Assembly: GCF_008033445.1 (NCBI RefSeq) | Contig: NZ_VNKO01000004.1 | Location: forward strand, 1-64,000 | Reading direction: 5' to 3' | Length of the DNA: 64,000 nt | From: Vulcaniibacterium gelatinicum | GTDB taxonomy: Bacteria; Pseudomonadota; Gammaproteobacteria; Xanthomonadales; Xanthomonadaceae | Shown here: positions 39,582 through 49,309 of the stretch, in pieces | How positions within the stretch are numbered: the first letter of the stretch is position 1 | Layout: the number at the start of each line of letters is the position of its first letter | The notes under the pieces: model-generated | Told to the model about the DNA's origin: nothing | Databases searched by the model: none | Seen by the model: the letters and a program-made list of their open reading frames with translations, nothing else | Position numbers and translations under genes: made by a program

Positions 39582-39947
39582 ATGACCGCGATCCAGTGGA
39601 GCGATGGCGCTCCGATCTACCGCCAGCTCAAGGAGCGCGTCGTGGCGATGATGCTCGACGGCGTGCTCAAGCCCGGCGACCCCCTGCCCTCGGTCCGGCA
39701 GGTCGCCGCGGAATACCAGCTCAACCCGATCACCGTCTCGCGCGCCTATCAGGAACTGGCGGACGAGGCACTCGTCGAAAAACGCAGGGGGCTTGGCATG
39801 TACGTCACGGAAGGGGCTCCCGAGAAACTGCTCGCCAGCGAACGCGAACGCTTCCTGCGCGAGGAATGGCCCGCGGTGCTCGAGCGCATCCAGCGCCTGG
39901 GCCTGTCGCTCGAACAGCTGCTGCGCGACGCGGGAGGCAAGCGATGA
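39582..39947 (+). CDS. GntR family regulator, YtrA subfamily
   Basis: A 121-residue DNA-binding protein with an N-terminal GntR winged helix (GAPIYRQLKERVVAMMLDGV and LPSVRQVAAEYQLNPITVSRAYQEL) and a short helical C-terminal dimerisation part, the hallmark of the YtrA type. These normally repress an ABC transporter operon of which they are part. That fits here: the transporter ATPase gene overlaps its stop by four bases, and a palindrome overlaps the promoter upstream. Inducer unknown; relatives respond to cell-envelope active antibiotics. Confidence 0.9.
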   Translation: MTAIQWSDGAPIYRQLKERVVAMMLDGVLKPGDPLPSVRQVAAEYQLNPITVSRAYQELADEALVEKRRGLGMYVTEGAPEKLLASERERFLREEWPAVLERIQRLGLSLEQLLRDAGGKR

Positions 39948-40816
39948 ACGCCGCCAACCGTCCCGTGGTCCGCGCCCGCGGCCTGCGCAAGGCCTACAGG
40001 AACAAGCTGGCGCTGGACGGCACCTCGTTCGAGATCGAGGCCGGGCGCATCGTCGGCCTGATCGGCCCCAACGGCGCCGGCAAGACCACCGCGCTCAAGG
40101 CGCTGCTCGGCCTGATCCCGTTCGAGGGCGAACTCGAGGTGCTCGGGCTCGACCCGCGCACGCAGCGCGACGAGCTGATGCGCGATGTCTGCTTCATCGC
40201 CGACGTGGCCGTGCTGCCGCGCTGGATGCGCGCGCGCGAGGCGATCGAGTTCGTCGCCGGCGTGCACCCGCGCTTCGACCGCGGCAAGTGCGAGCGCTTC
40301 CTCGCCAACACCCAGATCAGGCCGGAAATGCGCGTGCGCGAGATGTCCAAGGGCATGATCGTGCAGCTGCACCTGGCGCTGGTGATGGCGATCGACGCCC
40401 GGCTGCTGGTGCTCGACGAGCCCACCCTCGGCCTGGACATCCTGTACCGCAAGCAGTTCTACCAGCGCCTGCTGGAGGACTACTTCGACGAGGAGAAGAC
40501 CATCATCGTCACCACCCACCAGGTGGAGGAGATCGAGCACATCCTGACCGACGTGATGTTCATCCGCGACGGCCGGATCGTGCTCGAGTCGCCGATGGAT
40601 GGCGTGGGCGAACGCTATGTCGAGCTCCTGGTCAACGCCGACCGCGCCGAGGAGGCGCGCGGCCTGAAGCCGATCGACGAGCGCGCCCTGCCCTTCGGCA
40701 AGACCGTGATGCTGTTCGACGGCGTCCCGCAGGAACGGCTGGCCGCGCTGGGCGAAACCCGCACCCCGGGCCTGGCCGACCTGTTCGTCGCCACCATGAA
40801 AGGAACCTACGCATGA
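39944..40816 (+). CDS. ABC transporter ATP-binding protein (YtrB/BcrA-like)
   Basis: A 290-residue ABC ATPase. Walker A is GPNGAGKTT, Walker B is LLVLDEPTLGLD and the switch His follows in IIVTTHQVEE. The signature motif reads MSKGM instead of LSGGQ, which is seen in some exporters of this group. It ends by overlapping the permease start, so ATPase and permease are made together. Probably an exporter controlled by the GntR protein; the substrate is unknown. Confidence 0.92.
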   Translation: MNAANRPVVRARGLRKAYRNKLALDGTSFEIEAGRIVGLIGPNGAGKTTALKALLGLIPFEGELEVLGLDPRTQRDELMRDVCFIADVAVLPRWMRAREAIEFVAGVHPRFDRGKCERFLANTQIRPEMRVREMSKGMIVQLHLALVMAIDARLLVLDEPTLGLDILYRKQFYQRLLEDYFDEEKTIIVTTHQVEEIEHILTDVMFIRDGRIVLESPMDGVGERYVELLVNADRAEEARGLKPIDERALPFGKTVMLFDGVPQERLAALGETRTPGLADLFVATMKGTYA

Positions 40817-41844
40817 ATGCCGTGAGCCACGGGTCGGTGCACCCGACCCACACCTACCGACTGCTGCTCAAGCGCGAGTTCTGGGAACACAAGGGTGGCT
40901 TCTTCTGGGCGCCGCTGGTGGCCGGCGCGATCTTCCTGCTGCTGGCGCTGATGGGCATCGGCGCGGCCGAGATCGCGGCCCGGCGCGCGATCGAGTCCGG
41001 CCACGAGATCCAGATCGACGGCGAGGTGATGATCAACGGCATCGACCTCGGCATGGTCACGCGCAAGCTCGGCCCCGAGGAGATGCAACACCTCGCCGGC
41101 GGCGTGGACCTGAGCCTGATCATGGCCTCGAGCTGGCCTTTCATCGTGCTGACGTTCGTGGTGTTCTTCTACTGCCTCGGCGCGCTCTACGACGACCGCC
41201 GCGACCGCAGCGTGCTGTTCTGGAAGTCGCTGCCGGTCTCCGACCGCGACACGGTGCTGTCGAAGGTGGCCAGCGCCACCCTGGTCGCGCCGCTGCTCGC
41301 GGTGGCCGCCGCGGTCGCGACGATGTTCGGCTTCCTGCTGCTGATGAGCGTGCTGGTGCTGTTCCACGGCGGCAACCCGTTCCTGCTGCTGTGGGGCCCG
41401 GGCAGCCCGCTGACCGTCGCCGCCAAGCTCGTCGCCCTGATCCCGGTCTATGCACTGTGGGCGCTGCCGACGGTCGGCTGGCTGCTGCTGTGCTCGGCCT
41501 GGGCGCGCAGCAAGCCGTTCCTGTGGGCGATCATGATCCCGGTCTTCGCCGGCATCTTCGTCAGCTGGTTCGACCTGATGCAGCTGTTCAACCTGGAGAC
41601 CGTCTGGTTCTGGAAGAACGTCGTGGCGCGGCTGCTGCTGAGCGCGGTGCCGGGCAGTTGGCTGGACGTGGCCCGGTTCGACCATGTCGAGATTGACGGC
41701 CCGCGCCAGATGGCCGACCTGATCCTGGACCTCGGCGCCAGCTACTCGGTCCTGGGCACGGCGCAGCTGTGGGCCGGGGTGGTGGCGGGCGCGGCCATGA
41801 TCCTCGGCGCGATCCGCCTGCGCCGCTGGCGCGACGAGGGCTGA
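40813..41844 (+). CDS. ABC transporter permease, ABC-2 type
   Basis: A 343-residue inner-membrane protein with six or so hydrophobic helices, starting with HTYRLLLKREFWEHKGGFFWAP, which resembles the ABC-2 permeases of YtrC/BcrB-type systems. The cytosolic segment DDRRDRSVLFWKSLPVSDRDTVLSK after the second helix is typical for ABC-2 permeases. It is coupled to the ATPase gene by an ATGA overlap. Substrate not known; a peptide antibiotic or lipid-active compound is a reasonable guess from the regulator type. Confidence 0.87.
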   Translation: MNAVSHGSVHPTHTYRLLLKREFWEHKGGFFWAPLVAGAIFLLLALMGIGAAEIAARRAIESGHEIQIDGEVMINGIDLGMVTRKLGPEEMQHLAGGVDLSLIMASSWPFIVLTFVVFFYCLGALYDDRRDRSVLFWKSLPVSDRDTVLSKVASATLVAPLLAVAAAVATMFGFLLLMSVLVLFHGGNPFLLLWGPGSPLTVAAKLVALIPVYALWALPTVGWLLLCSAWARSKPFLWAIMIPVFAGIFVSWFDLMQLFNLETVWFWKNVVARLLLSAVPGSWLDVARFDHVEIDGPRQMADLILDLGASYSVLGTAQLWAGVVAGAAMILGAIRLRRWRDEG

Positions 41845-41864
41845 GGCATCGTTCACGCAGCACG

Positions 41865-41890
41865 CTCCGGCCCGCCGCGGCGGGCCGGAG
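41865..41890 (+). terminator. Perfect 26-base palindrome, possible attenuator
   Basis: CTCCGGCCCGCCG and its exact reverse complement lie side by side between permease and lipoprotein genes, followed by TCCTTCC. It would make a very stable hairpin and may reduce read-through inside the operon; the short T-run makes full termination uncertain. Confidence 0.5.
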
Positions 41891-41913
41891 TCCTTCCAAG
41901 GGAGACACCCCGC

Positions 41914-42504
41914 ATGAAATCCTTGTTCCTGCTCCCGCTCGTGCTGGCCCTGGCAACGGTGCAGGCCGGATGCCGCCAGGAGGAGCCGAAGTCCGAACGC
42001 AAGTCGCTCGTGGACCGCGTGCAGGCCGAGGTCGAGGCCGGCCTGGCCGAAGCGCGCAAGGAGCTCGCCACCAAGCCGCTGGAACTCAATGCCGGCGGGC
42101 AGCCCGAGGCGACCATCGCCGCCGACGGCACCTTCCGCATCGCCGGCAAGGAAGTGGAAGTCACGCCGGAACAGCGCGCGCTGTTGCAGGCCTACCACAA
42201 GGAACTGCTCGCCGTGGCCGAGAGCGGGATCGAGATCGGCGGCCAGGCCGCCGCGCTGGCCGGCACCGCGGTGAAGGAAGCGCTCGCGAACGTGTTCACC
42301 GGCGACGAGGCGGCGATCGAGGCCAAGGTCGAGGCCGAGGCGAGGAAGATCGCGAGCGAGGCCATGAAGCTGTGCGACCACCTCGAAGGCCTGAGGGCCG
42401 CACAGGACCGGGTGGCCGAGGCCCTGCCCGCGTTCCGCCCCTACGCCCGCCTCGACCAGGCCGAGATCGAGGAGTGCCGCAAGGACGCGGCCGAACACGG
42501 CTGA
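41914..42504 (+). CDS. Putative lipoprotein, DUF2884/YggN-like
   Basis: A 196-residue lipoprotein. The signal peptide ends in the lipobox VQAGC, with Cys19 to be lipid-modified. The mature part is mostly helical and strongly charged, with an N-terminal amphipathic helix (SLVDRVQAEVEAGLAEARKEL). It resembles DUF2884/YggN-type proteins, though I hold this only loosely. It sits 69 bases after the permease gene, across the palindrome, so it may be the last gene of the GntR-ABC operon. Function unknown. Confidence 0.68.
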   Translation: MKSLFLLPLVLALATVQAGCRQEEPKSERKSLVDRVQAEVEAGLAEARKELATKPLELNAGGQPEATIAADGTFRIAGKEVEVTPEQRALLQAYHKELLAVAESGIEIGGQAAALAGTAVKEALANVFTGDEAAIEAKVEAEARKIASEAMKLCDHLEGLRAAQDRVAEALPAFRPYARLDQAEIEECRKDAAEHG

Positions 42505-42518
42505 CGGCGCCCCCGCAA

Positions 42519-42552
42519 CCCCGTCGCTGCCGCGCAGGCGGGAGCGGCGGGG
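42519..42552. terminator. Imperfect hairpin between convergent genes
   Basis: CCCCG and CGGGG ends with mostly paired bases between form a GC-rich hairpin followed by CGTTTCG. It lies between the lipoprotein and fumarase stop codons and could serve as a terminator for either; mismatches lower confidence. Confidence 0.4.
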
Positions 42553-42559
42553 CGTTTCG

Positions 42560-43969
42560 CTAGCCGCCGGACACGCCCTCGCGGATCCCCCCCCGGGTCA
42601 GCGCCGCGGGGTCCAGCAGCTTGCGCAGCGTCTTCTCCGGCAGGCCGGTCATCTCGCGCGCGACCTCGAGCACCGGCCGGCCCTCGGCGTAGGCACGCTT
42701 GGCGATCGCCGCGGCCTGCTCGTAGCCGATCACCGGATTGAGCGCGGTGACCAGGATCGGGTTGCGGTCCAGGGCCGCGGCCACGCGCTCGCGCCGCACC
42801 TTCAGCCCCGCGATCGCGCGGTCGGCGAGCAGGCGCATCGCATTGGCCAGCAGCGCGATCGCGTCGAGCAGGTTGGCGGCGATCAGCGGCAGCATCACGT
42901 TGAGCTGGAAGTTGCCGCTCTGCCCGGCCACGGTGATCGCGACGTGGTGGCCCGTCACCTGCGCGCAGACCATGCACACCGCCTCCGGGATCACCGGGTT
43001 GACCTTGCCCGGCATGATCGAGGAACCCGGCTGCAACGCCGGCAGCTCGATCTCGCCCAGGCCCGCCAGCGGGCCGGAGTTCATCCAGCGCAGGTCGTTG
43101 GCGATCTTGGTCAGGGCCACCGCCAGCGCGTTCAACTGTCCCGACAGCTCCACCGCGTCGTCCTGGGCGGCGATGCCCTCGAACCTGTCGGCGGCGGACA
43201 CAAAGCGCGTCCCGGCCAGGGCCGACAGCGCCTTCGCCATGCGCGCGCCGAAGCGCGGATCGGCGTTGATGCCGGTGCCGACCGCGGTGCCGCCGATCGG
43301 CAGGCGCCGCAGGCGGGTCAGCGCATCCTCGATCCGCGCCTGCGCCGAGGCCAGCTGCGCCGCCCAGGCGCCGAACTCCTGGGCGAAGGTCAGCGGCATC
43401 GCGTCCATGAGGTGGGTGCGGCCGGTCTTGGTGATGCCGCGCAGGGCGCGCGCACGGCGCTCGATGGTGCGGCGCAGGTGCTTCAGCGCCGGCAGCAGGT
43501 CCTCCACCACCGCCAGCTGCGCCGACACCCGGATCGCGGTCGGGATCACGTCGTTGGAGCTCTGGCCGAGATTGACGTGGTCGTTGGGGTGGGTCTTCCG
43601 GCCCGCGCGCGTGGCCAGCGTGGCGATCACCTCGTTGGCGTTCATGTTGCTCGAGGTGCCCGAGCCGGTCTGGAACACGTCCACCGGGAAATGCGCGTCG
43701 TACCGCCCCTCCGCCACCGCCAGCGCCGCGGCGCGGATCGCGCGCGCCTGCGCCTGCGGCAGCAGGCCCAGGCCGGCGTTGACCTCCGCCGCGGCGGCCT
43801 TGACCAGGCCGAGCGCGCGGATGAAGCCTCGCGGCATCGGCCGGCCGGAGATCGGGAAGTTCTGCACCGCGCGCTGGGTCTGCGCGCCCCAGAGCGCGTC
43901 GGCGGGGACGCGCAGCTCGCCCATGCTGTCGTGCTCGATGCGGAAGCGTTCGGGAGTCCTTGCGGCCAT
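42560..43969 (-). CDS. fumC: Fumarate hydratase, class II
   Basis: Interconverts fumarate and malate in the TCA cycle without an Fe-S cluster; 469 residues, the class II length. The signature GSSIMPGKVNPVIPEA with the catalytic Ser loop is present, as are SGTSSNMNANEVIA and the TGRTHLMDAMP block. The start (MAARTPERFRIEHDSMGE) was chosen over an in-frame ATG 13 codons upstream. It is divergent from purB, another member of the same superfamily; the 126 bases between must hold both promoters. Confidence 0.95.
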   Translation of the reverse strand: MAARTPERFRIEHDSMGELRVPADALWGAQTQRAVQNFPISGRPMPRGFIRALGLVKAAAAEVNAGLGLLPQAQARAIRAAALAVAEGRYDAHFPVDVFQTGSGTSSNMNANEVIATLATRAGRKTHPNDHVNLGQSSNDVIPTAIRVSAQLAVVEDLLPALKHLRRTIERRARALRGITKTGRTHLMDAMPLTFAQEFGAWAAQLASAQARIEDALTRLRRLPIGGTAVGTGINADPRFGARMAKALSALAGTRFVSAADRFEGIAAQDDAVELSGQLNALAVALTKIANDLRWMNSGPLAGLGEIELPALQPGSSIMPGKVNPVIPEAVCMVCAQVTGHHVAITVAGQSGNFQLNVMLPLIAANLLDAIALLANAMRLLADRAIAGLKVRRERVAAALDRNPILVTALNPVIGYEQAAAIAKRAYAEGRPVLEVAREMTGLPEKTLRKLLDPAALTRGGIREGVSGG

Positions 43970-43975
43970 GCGTGA

Positions 43976-45463
<1,488 letters not shown>

Positions 45464-45538
45464 GCGCGCCCACCCGCCGCGGGCGCGACGGCGCATGCCG
45501 TGCGTTGCGACAGGCGGGCGCTTCCGGGTCGGGATGGC

Positions 45539-46159
45539 TCAGGCGACCTGCTGCTTGCCGTTGCGCTCGGCCTCGTGCGCAGCCTGCACCGCCGGCCGGG
45601 CGGCAATGCGCTGCTGGAACTGCGCCAGCGCCGGAAACCCGGACAGGTCGAGCTTCACGTAGCCCGCCCAGTTGGTCACCGTGTACAGGTAGGCGTCGGC
45701 CACGCTGAAACGCTCCCCGAGCAGGTACGGCTGCCGCGCCAGCAGCGCCTCCAGCAGCGCATAACGCTTGCGCAGGTAGTCCTGCCGTTCCTGGCGGACT
45801 TGCGCCGGAGCGTTCGGATCGAACAGAGGGCTGTAGGCCTTGTGGATCTCGGAGTTGATGTAGCCGAGCATCTCCTGCAGCCGGTAGCGCTCGAACGTGC
45901 CGTTGGCGGGCGCCAGCCCGGCCTCGGGCCTGAGGTCGGCCAGGTACTGCACGATCGCCGGCCCCTCGGTCAGCACCTGGCCGTCGTCCAGTTCCAGCGC
46001 AGGCACGTAGCCCTTGGGATTGATCTCCAGGAAGTCGCGCCCGGTTTCGGTGCGCTTGGTCCGGGTGTCCACCTTCTCGAGCTGGAGCGGGATGCCGAGC
46101 TCGCGGGCGACGATGTGCGGAGAGAACGAGCAGGCGCCGGGGGAGTAGTAGAGCTTCAT
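45539..46159 (-). CDS. Glutathione S-transferase, bacterial beta-class-like
   Basis: A 206-residue cytoplasmic GST. The N-terminal thioredoxin-like domain begins MKLYYSPGACSFSPHIV, where Cys10 is typical of the bacterial beta class, and has the glutathione-binding TEGPAIVQYLAD; the all-helical second domain follows (LGERFSVADAYLYTV). Its start overlaps the stop of the nitronate monooxygenase gene by four bases. The pair lies opposite an HxlR regulator, which suggests removal of reactive electrophiles. Confidence 0.93.
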   Translation of the reverse strand: MKLYYSPGACSFSPHIVARELGIPLQLEKVDTRTKRTETGRDFLEINPKGYVPALELDDGQVLTEGPAIVQYLADLRPEAGLAPANGTFERYRLQEMLGYINSEIHKAYSPLFDPNAPAQVRQERQDYLRKRYALLEALLARQPYLLGERFSVADAYLYTVTNWAGYVKLDLSGFPALAQFQQRIAARPAVQAAHEAERNGKQQVA

Positions 46160-47271
46160 GCGATGGTTTCCTTTGCGTGGGAGGGAGGGGCGTCCAGAGC
46201 TTCGCGCTCCAGATCGGACAACAACGACTGCATCAACGCCGTCGCGCTGCGATGGCGCAGATTGGGGGCGATCTGGCCGCTCCACAGCGAGACCAGATCG
46301 GTGCGTCCGGCCGCGATCGCCGCCGGGCGCAACTGCGAAACGAACCAGCTGGCGGTCGGGAACGGCGGCAGCTGCGCGATGCGCGGCGCCATCTCCTCGG
46401 TCCAGCGGTTGCGCACGCCGCGCGCCAGGCGTCCGGTGAAGGCACGGGTGAGCGTGGTGTGCTGCGCGCGGTCGCTGAAGAGGACGTCGCGGTGCGCGTC
46501 GGTGGTGCCGGATTCCTCGCAGGCCAGGAACGCCGTCCCGATCTGCACCGCCTGCGCACCCAGCGCGAACGCCGCCCGGGTGCCGCGCGCGTCGGCGATG
46601 CCACCGGCTGCGATCACCGGCGTGCGCACACGCGCCGCCACCAGTTGCACCAGCGGCAGCGTGCCCATCAGCGACTCCTCGGCGCGGGCGAGGAACGACG
46701 GCCGGTGTCCGCCCGCTTCCGCGCCAGTGGCGACGATCAGGTCGACGCCGGCGTCTTCCAGCGCCTGCGCCTCGGCGATCGAGGTCGCCGCGCCGATGGT
46801 CACGATGTCGCGACGGCGGCACTCGGTCAGGATGCGCGGCGACGGGATGCCGAACACGAAGCTGAAGGCCGGCGGGCGCGCTTCCAGCAGCGCGTCGATC
46901 TGCTCGTCGTAGCGCGGATGGCCACGTTCCGGCGGCACCGGCTTGTCCAGCCCCAACTCGCGGAAGTACGGCGCGAACAACGGCCAGGCGCGCTCGAAGG
47001 TGTCGGGCTCGATGCGGTCGCCGCCCTCGTCGTGGTCGCTCACCCACAGGTTCAGCGCAAACGGCTTGTCGGTCAGCGCGCGGATCTCGTCCGCGACCGG
47101 CCCGATGCGCTCGGGCGGCAGCATGTGCGCGCCGTAGGAACCCAGCCCGCCGAGGTTGGCGACGGTGGCAGCGAGCTTCGCCGTCGACAACCCGCCGCCA
47201 AACGGCCCCTGGATGATCGGGTGGTCCACGCCGAGGCGGCGCGTAACCTCGTTGACCCTGAAGCTGTTCAT
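46156..47271 (-). CDS. Nitronate monooxygenase family flavoprotein
   Basis: A 371-residue FMN-dependent TIM-barrel protein of the nitronate monooxygenase/2-nitropropane dioxygenase family. The phosphate-binding loops are visible in VIAAGGIADARG and AQAVQIGTAFLACEES, and the catalytic-side HRPSF loop follows GAEAGG. Substrate class ranges from nitronates to NADH-quinone reduction in relatives, so the exact reaction is not fixed. It is the first gene of a unit with GST, divergent from hxlR, with operator-like palindromes in between. Confidence 0.88.
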   Translation of the reverse strand: MNSFRVNEVTRRLGVDHPIIQGPFGGGLSTAKLAATVANLGGLGSYGAHMLPPERIGPVADEIRALTDKPFALNLWVSDHDEGGDRIEPDTFERAWPLFAPYFRELGLDKPVPPERGHPRYDEQIDALLEARPPAFSFVFGIPSPRILTECRRRDIVTIGAATSIAEAQALEDAGVDLIVATGAEAGGHRPSFLARAEESLMGTLPLVQLVAARVRTPVIAAGGIADARGTRAAFALGAQAVQIGTAFLACEESGTTDAHRDVLFSDRAQHTTLTRAFTGRLARGVRNRWTEEMAPRIAQLPPFPTASWFVSQLRPAAIAAGRTDLVSLWSGQIAPNLRHRSATALMQSLLSDLEREALDAPPSHAKETIA

Positions 47272-47316
47272 GTGCGTCCTTCGCTTGCCGGTGCGTGGCG
47301 TATCCTAGAGCAACTT

Positions 47317-47379
47317 GGTAACTGATATATACCTTCTAACTGGCTACTACCATCAAAATGTGGTAACCAGACGGTTACC
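47317..47379. promoter_or_regulatory. Divergent regulatory region with HxlR-type operators
   Basis: A perfect palindrome GGTAACC, four bases, GGTTACC occupies 47362-47379. A second, weaker site with GGTA and TACC ends lies at 47317-47333 on the other side. Both sit in the AT-richer 140-base stretch between hxlR and the nitronate monooxygenase gene, a usual arrangement for HxlR self- and target regulation. Confidence 0.65.
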
Positions 47380-47411
47380 GAAGTCGAAAGAAGACGAGAA
47401 GGAACACGCCC

Positions 47412-47783
47412 ATGGGCCTGCCGCTGCGCAAGAGCAAAGTCGTCGCCCCGGCACCGACCTGCCCGCTCACCGAATGCATGAGGCTGTTGCGCGGGGCATG
47501 GGCGCCGAACGTCATCTGGTACCTGAGCGGCGAGCCGCGCCGCTTCGGCGAGCTGCGTCACGACATCCCGCGCATCTCCGCGCGCGTACTGAGCGCGCGC
47601 CTGCGCGAACTGGAGGCCAAGGGCGTGGTGACGCGCCGCGTGCTCGATACCTCGCCGCCTTCGGCCGAATACGCCCTGACCGACCTCGGGCGTGAACTGG
47701 TCCCGGCGATCCATGCCATCGTGGAGGTGGGCAAGAAGCTCAAGGCCGCGACCGCCACACGGAGTCGACCGGCCGCGAAGTAG
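47412..47783 (+). CDS. HxlR family transcriptional regulator
   Basis: A 123-residue winged-helix regulator of the HxlR class (TCPLTECMRLLRGAWAPNVIWYL, RISARVLSARLRELEAKGVV and PPSAEYALTDLGREL). It has two cysteines near the start, Cys17 and Cys22; in redox-sensing relatives such a cysteine reacts with quinones or electrophiles. The divergent nitronate monooxygenase and GST genes are the likely targets, via the GGTAACC palindrome upstream. Sensing chemistry is inferred, but family and architecture are clear. Confidence 0.9.
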   Translation: MGLPLRKSKVVAPAPTCPLTECMRLLRGAWAPNVIWYLSGEPRRFGELRHDIPRISARVLSARLRELEAKGVVTRRVLDTSPPSAEYALTDLGRELVPAIHAIVEVGKKLKAATATRSRPAAK

Positions 47784-47913
47784 AATTCGCGCCCCTTCGA
47801 CCGAGGCCGCCGCTCGCCGGTCCCCACGGGCACGGCGGCGCCTGATCCAGTTCTGCGGGCGGGGGCATGACGAGATTGCGACGGCTGGATGAGCCGCCGC
47901 CCCTCACAACCGC

Positions 47914-47950
47914 AACAGCAGAATGGATCCCGGCGTTCGCCGGGATGACG
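47914..47950. repeat. REP-like element, copy 1
   Basis: A 37-base element with a near-perfect hairpin (ATCCCGGCG, TT, CGCCGGGAT). A second copy of the same length lies at 63139-63175; 28 of 37 bases agree. It overlaps the upstream candidate ATG of roxA, which is why that start was rejected. Confidence 0.7.
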
Positions 47951-47955
47951 ATCCA

Positions 47956-49302
47956 ATGCAAGAACAGAAGCAGAAACAGACGCCGACGCAGTCGGGCAAG
48001 CCCGGGGCCGCCCGCGCGAAGACGGGCAGGCACACGACGCCGCCCGTCGCGGCGAAGGCCGCCCGGCGCGCAGCCCCCGCCACAAAGGCGGCGAAGGGCA
48101 GCGTGCGCAAGGCCGCGCAGGCCCTGCCCATCGAAACCGACGCCGCCGCGCAGCCGCCGCTGGGCATGCCCGCGGAACGCTTCCTGCGCGACTACTGGCA
48201 GAAGCGGCCGCTGCTGGTCCGCAACGCCTTTCCCGGCTTCGTCTCGCCGATCGCGCCGGAGGACCTGGCCGGCCTGGCCTGCGAGGAGGGCGTGCTGGCG
48301 CGGCTGGTGCGCCACGACCGCGCGCGCGACGCCTGGTCGCTGCAGCACGGCCCGTTCGACGAGGCGCTGTTCCCCGCCCTCGGCGACCGCGACTGGACCC
48401 TGCTGGTGCAGGACGTGGACAAGTGGGACGCGGACGTGGCCGCGCTGCTGCCGGCCTTCGGCTTCCTGCCGCGCTGGCGCATCGACGACATCATGGTCTC
48501 GTTCGCCGCCACCGGCGGCTCGGTCGGCGCGCACGTGGACCAGTACGACGTGTTCCTGCTCCAGGCCCACGGCCATCGCCGCTGGCTGATCGACGCCTCG
48601 CCGTCGCCGTCCACCGAGTTCCGCGACGACGTCGAACTCAAGCTGCTGCGCGAGTTCCATCCCACCCACGAGTGGGTGCTCGCCCCCGGCGACATGCTCT
48701 ACCTGCCGCCCGGCGTGCCGCACCACGGCGTGGCCGAGGACCCGTGCCTGACCTTCTCGGTGGGCATGCGCGCGCCGAGCGCGGCCGAACTGCTGGGCGA
48801 CTACGTGGACACGCTCGCCGCCACGGCCGACGAGGCGCTGCGCTACCGCGACCCCGACCTGGCCCCGCCGGCCGATCCGAACGAGATCGACGCCGCCGCG
48901 ATGCAGCGCGTGGTCGAGGCGCTCAACGCCCTGCGCATGAACGACCCCGACCGGCTGGGCGACTGGTTCGGCCGCTACATCACGTTGTACCGGAATGCGA
49001 TGGAGGTCGTTCCGGCCGGCGAGCCGCCGCCGCGGATCGAGCTGGAGTGGGACCTGGCCCATGGGGCATGCCTGCAACGGCACCCGTGGTCGCGCATGGC
49101 CTGGCGCCGCGCCGGCAAGGGCGCCCGGCTGTACGCCAACGGCCGGGCCTACGCCGTCCCGGTGCGCGACGCGCAGCGGCTGGCCGCCGCCGCCGCGCTG
49201 GACGGGGCGCAGTACGACGCGCTGTCGCAGGCCGGGCGCGACGCGGTGTTCGACCTGCTCTGCGCCGGCCATTACCGGCTCCTGACCGACGAGGAAGCGT
49301 GA
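47956..49302 (+). CDS. roxA: Ribosomal protein L16 arginine hydroxylase (RoxA/YcfD-like)
   Basis: Fe(II)/2-oxoglutarate-dependent JmjC-type oxygenase that hydroxylates an arginine of ribosomal protein L16 in well-studied relatives. The iron site HxD is seen in GAHVDQYDVFLL and the distal His in LPPGVPHHGVA, within a cupin core preceded by FLRDYWQKRPLLVRNAF. The 448-residue length includes a Lys/Ala/Pro-rich N-terminal tail of about 65 residues not expected in the family (the E. coli protein has 373). The ATG chosen follows the REP-like element; a later start nearer LGMPAERF is possible. A GNAT fusion gene follows after seven bases. Confidence 0.9.
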   Translation: MQEQKQKQTPTQSGKPGAARAKTGRHTTPPVAAKAARRAAPATKAAKGSVRKAAQALPIETDAAAQPPLGMPAERFLRDYWQKRPLLVRNAFPGFVSPIAPEDLAGLACEEGVLARLVRHDRARDAWSLQHGPFDEALFPALGDRDWTLLVQDVDKWDADVAALLPAFGFLPRWRIDDIMVSFAATGGSVGAHVDQYDVFLLQAHGHRRWLIDASPSPSTEFRDDVELKLLREFHPTHEWVLAPGDMLYLPPGVPHHGVAEDPCLTFSVGMRAPSAAELLGDYVDTLAATADEALRYRDPDLAPPADPNEIDAAAMQRVVEALNALRMNDPDRLGDWFGRYITLYRNAMEVVPAGEPPPRIELEWDLAHGACLQRHPWSRMAWRRAGKGARLYANGRAYAVPVRDAQRLAAAAALDGAQYDALSQAGRDAVFDLLCAGHYRLLTDEEA

Positions 49303-49309
49303 GCCCACC

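Noticed and set aside
47923-47955. Earlier ATG of roxA
   Set aside because: Falls within the REP-like hairpin, so the next ATG was used.
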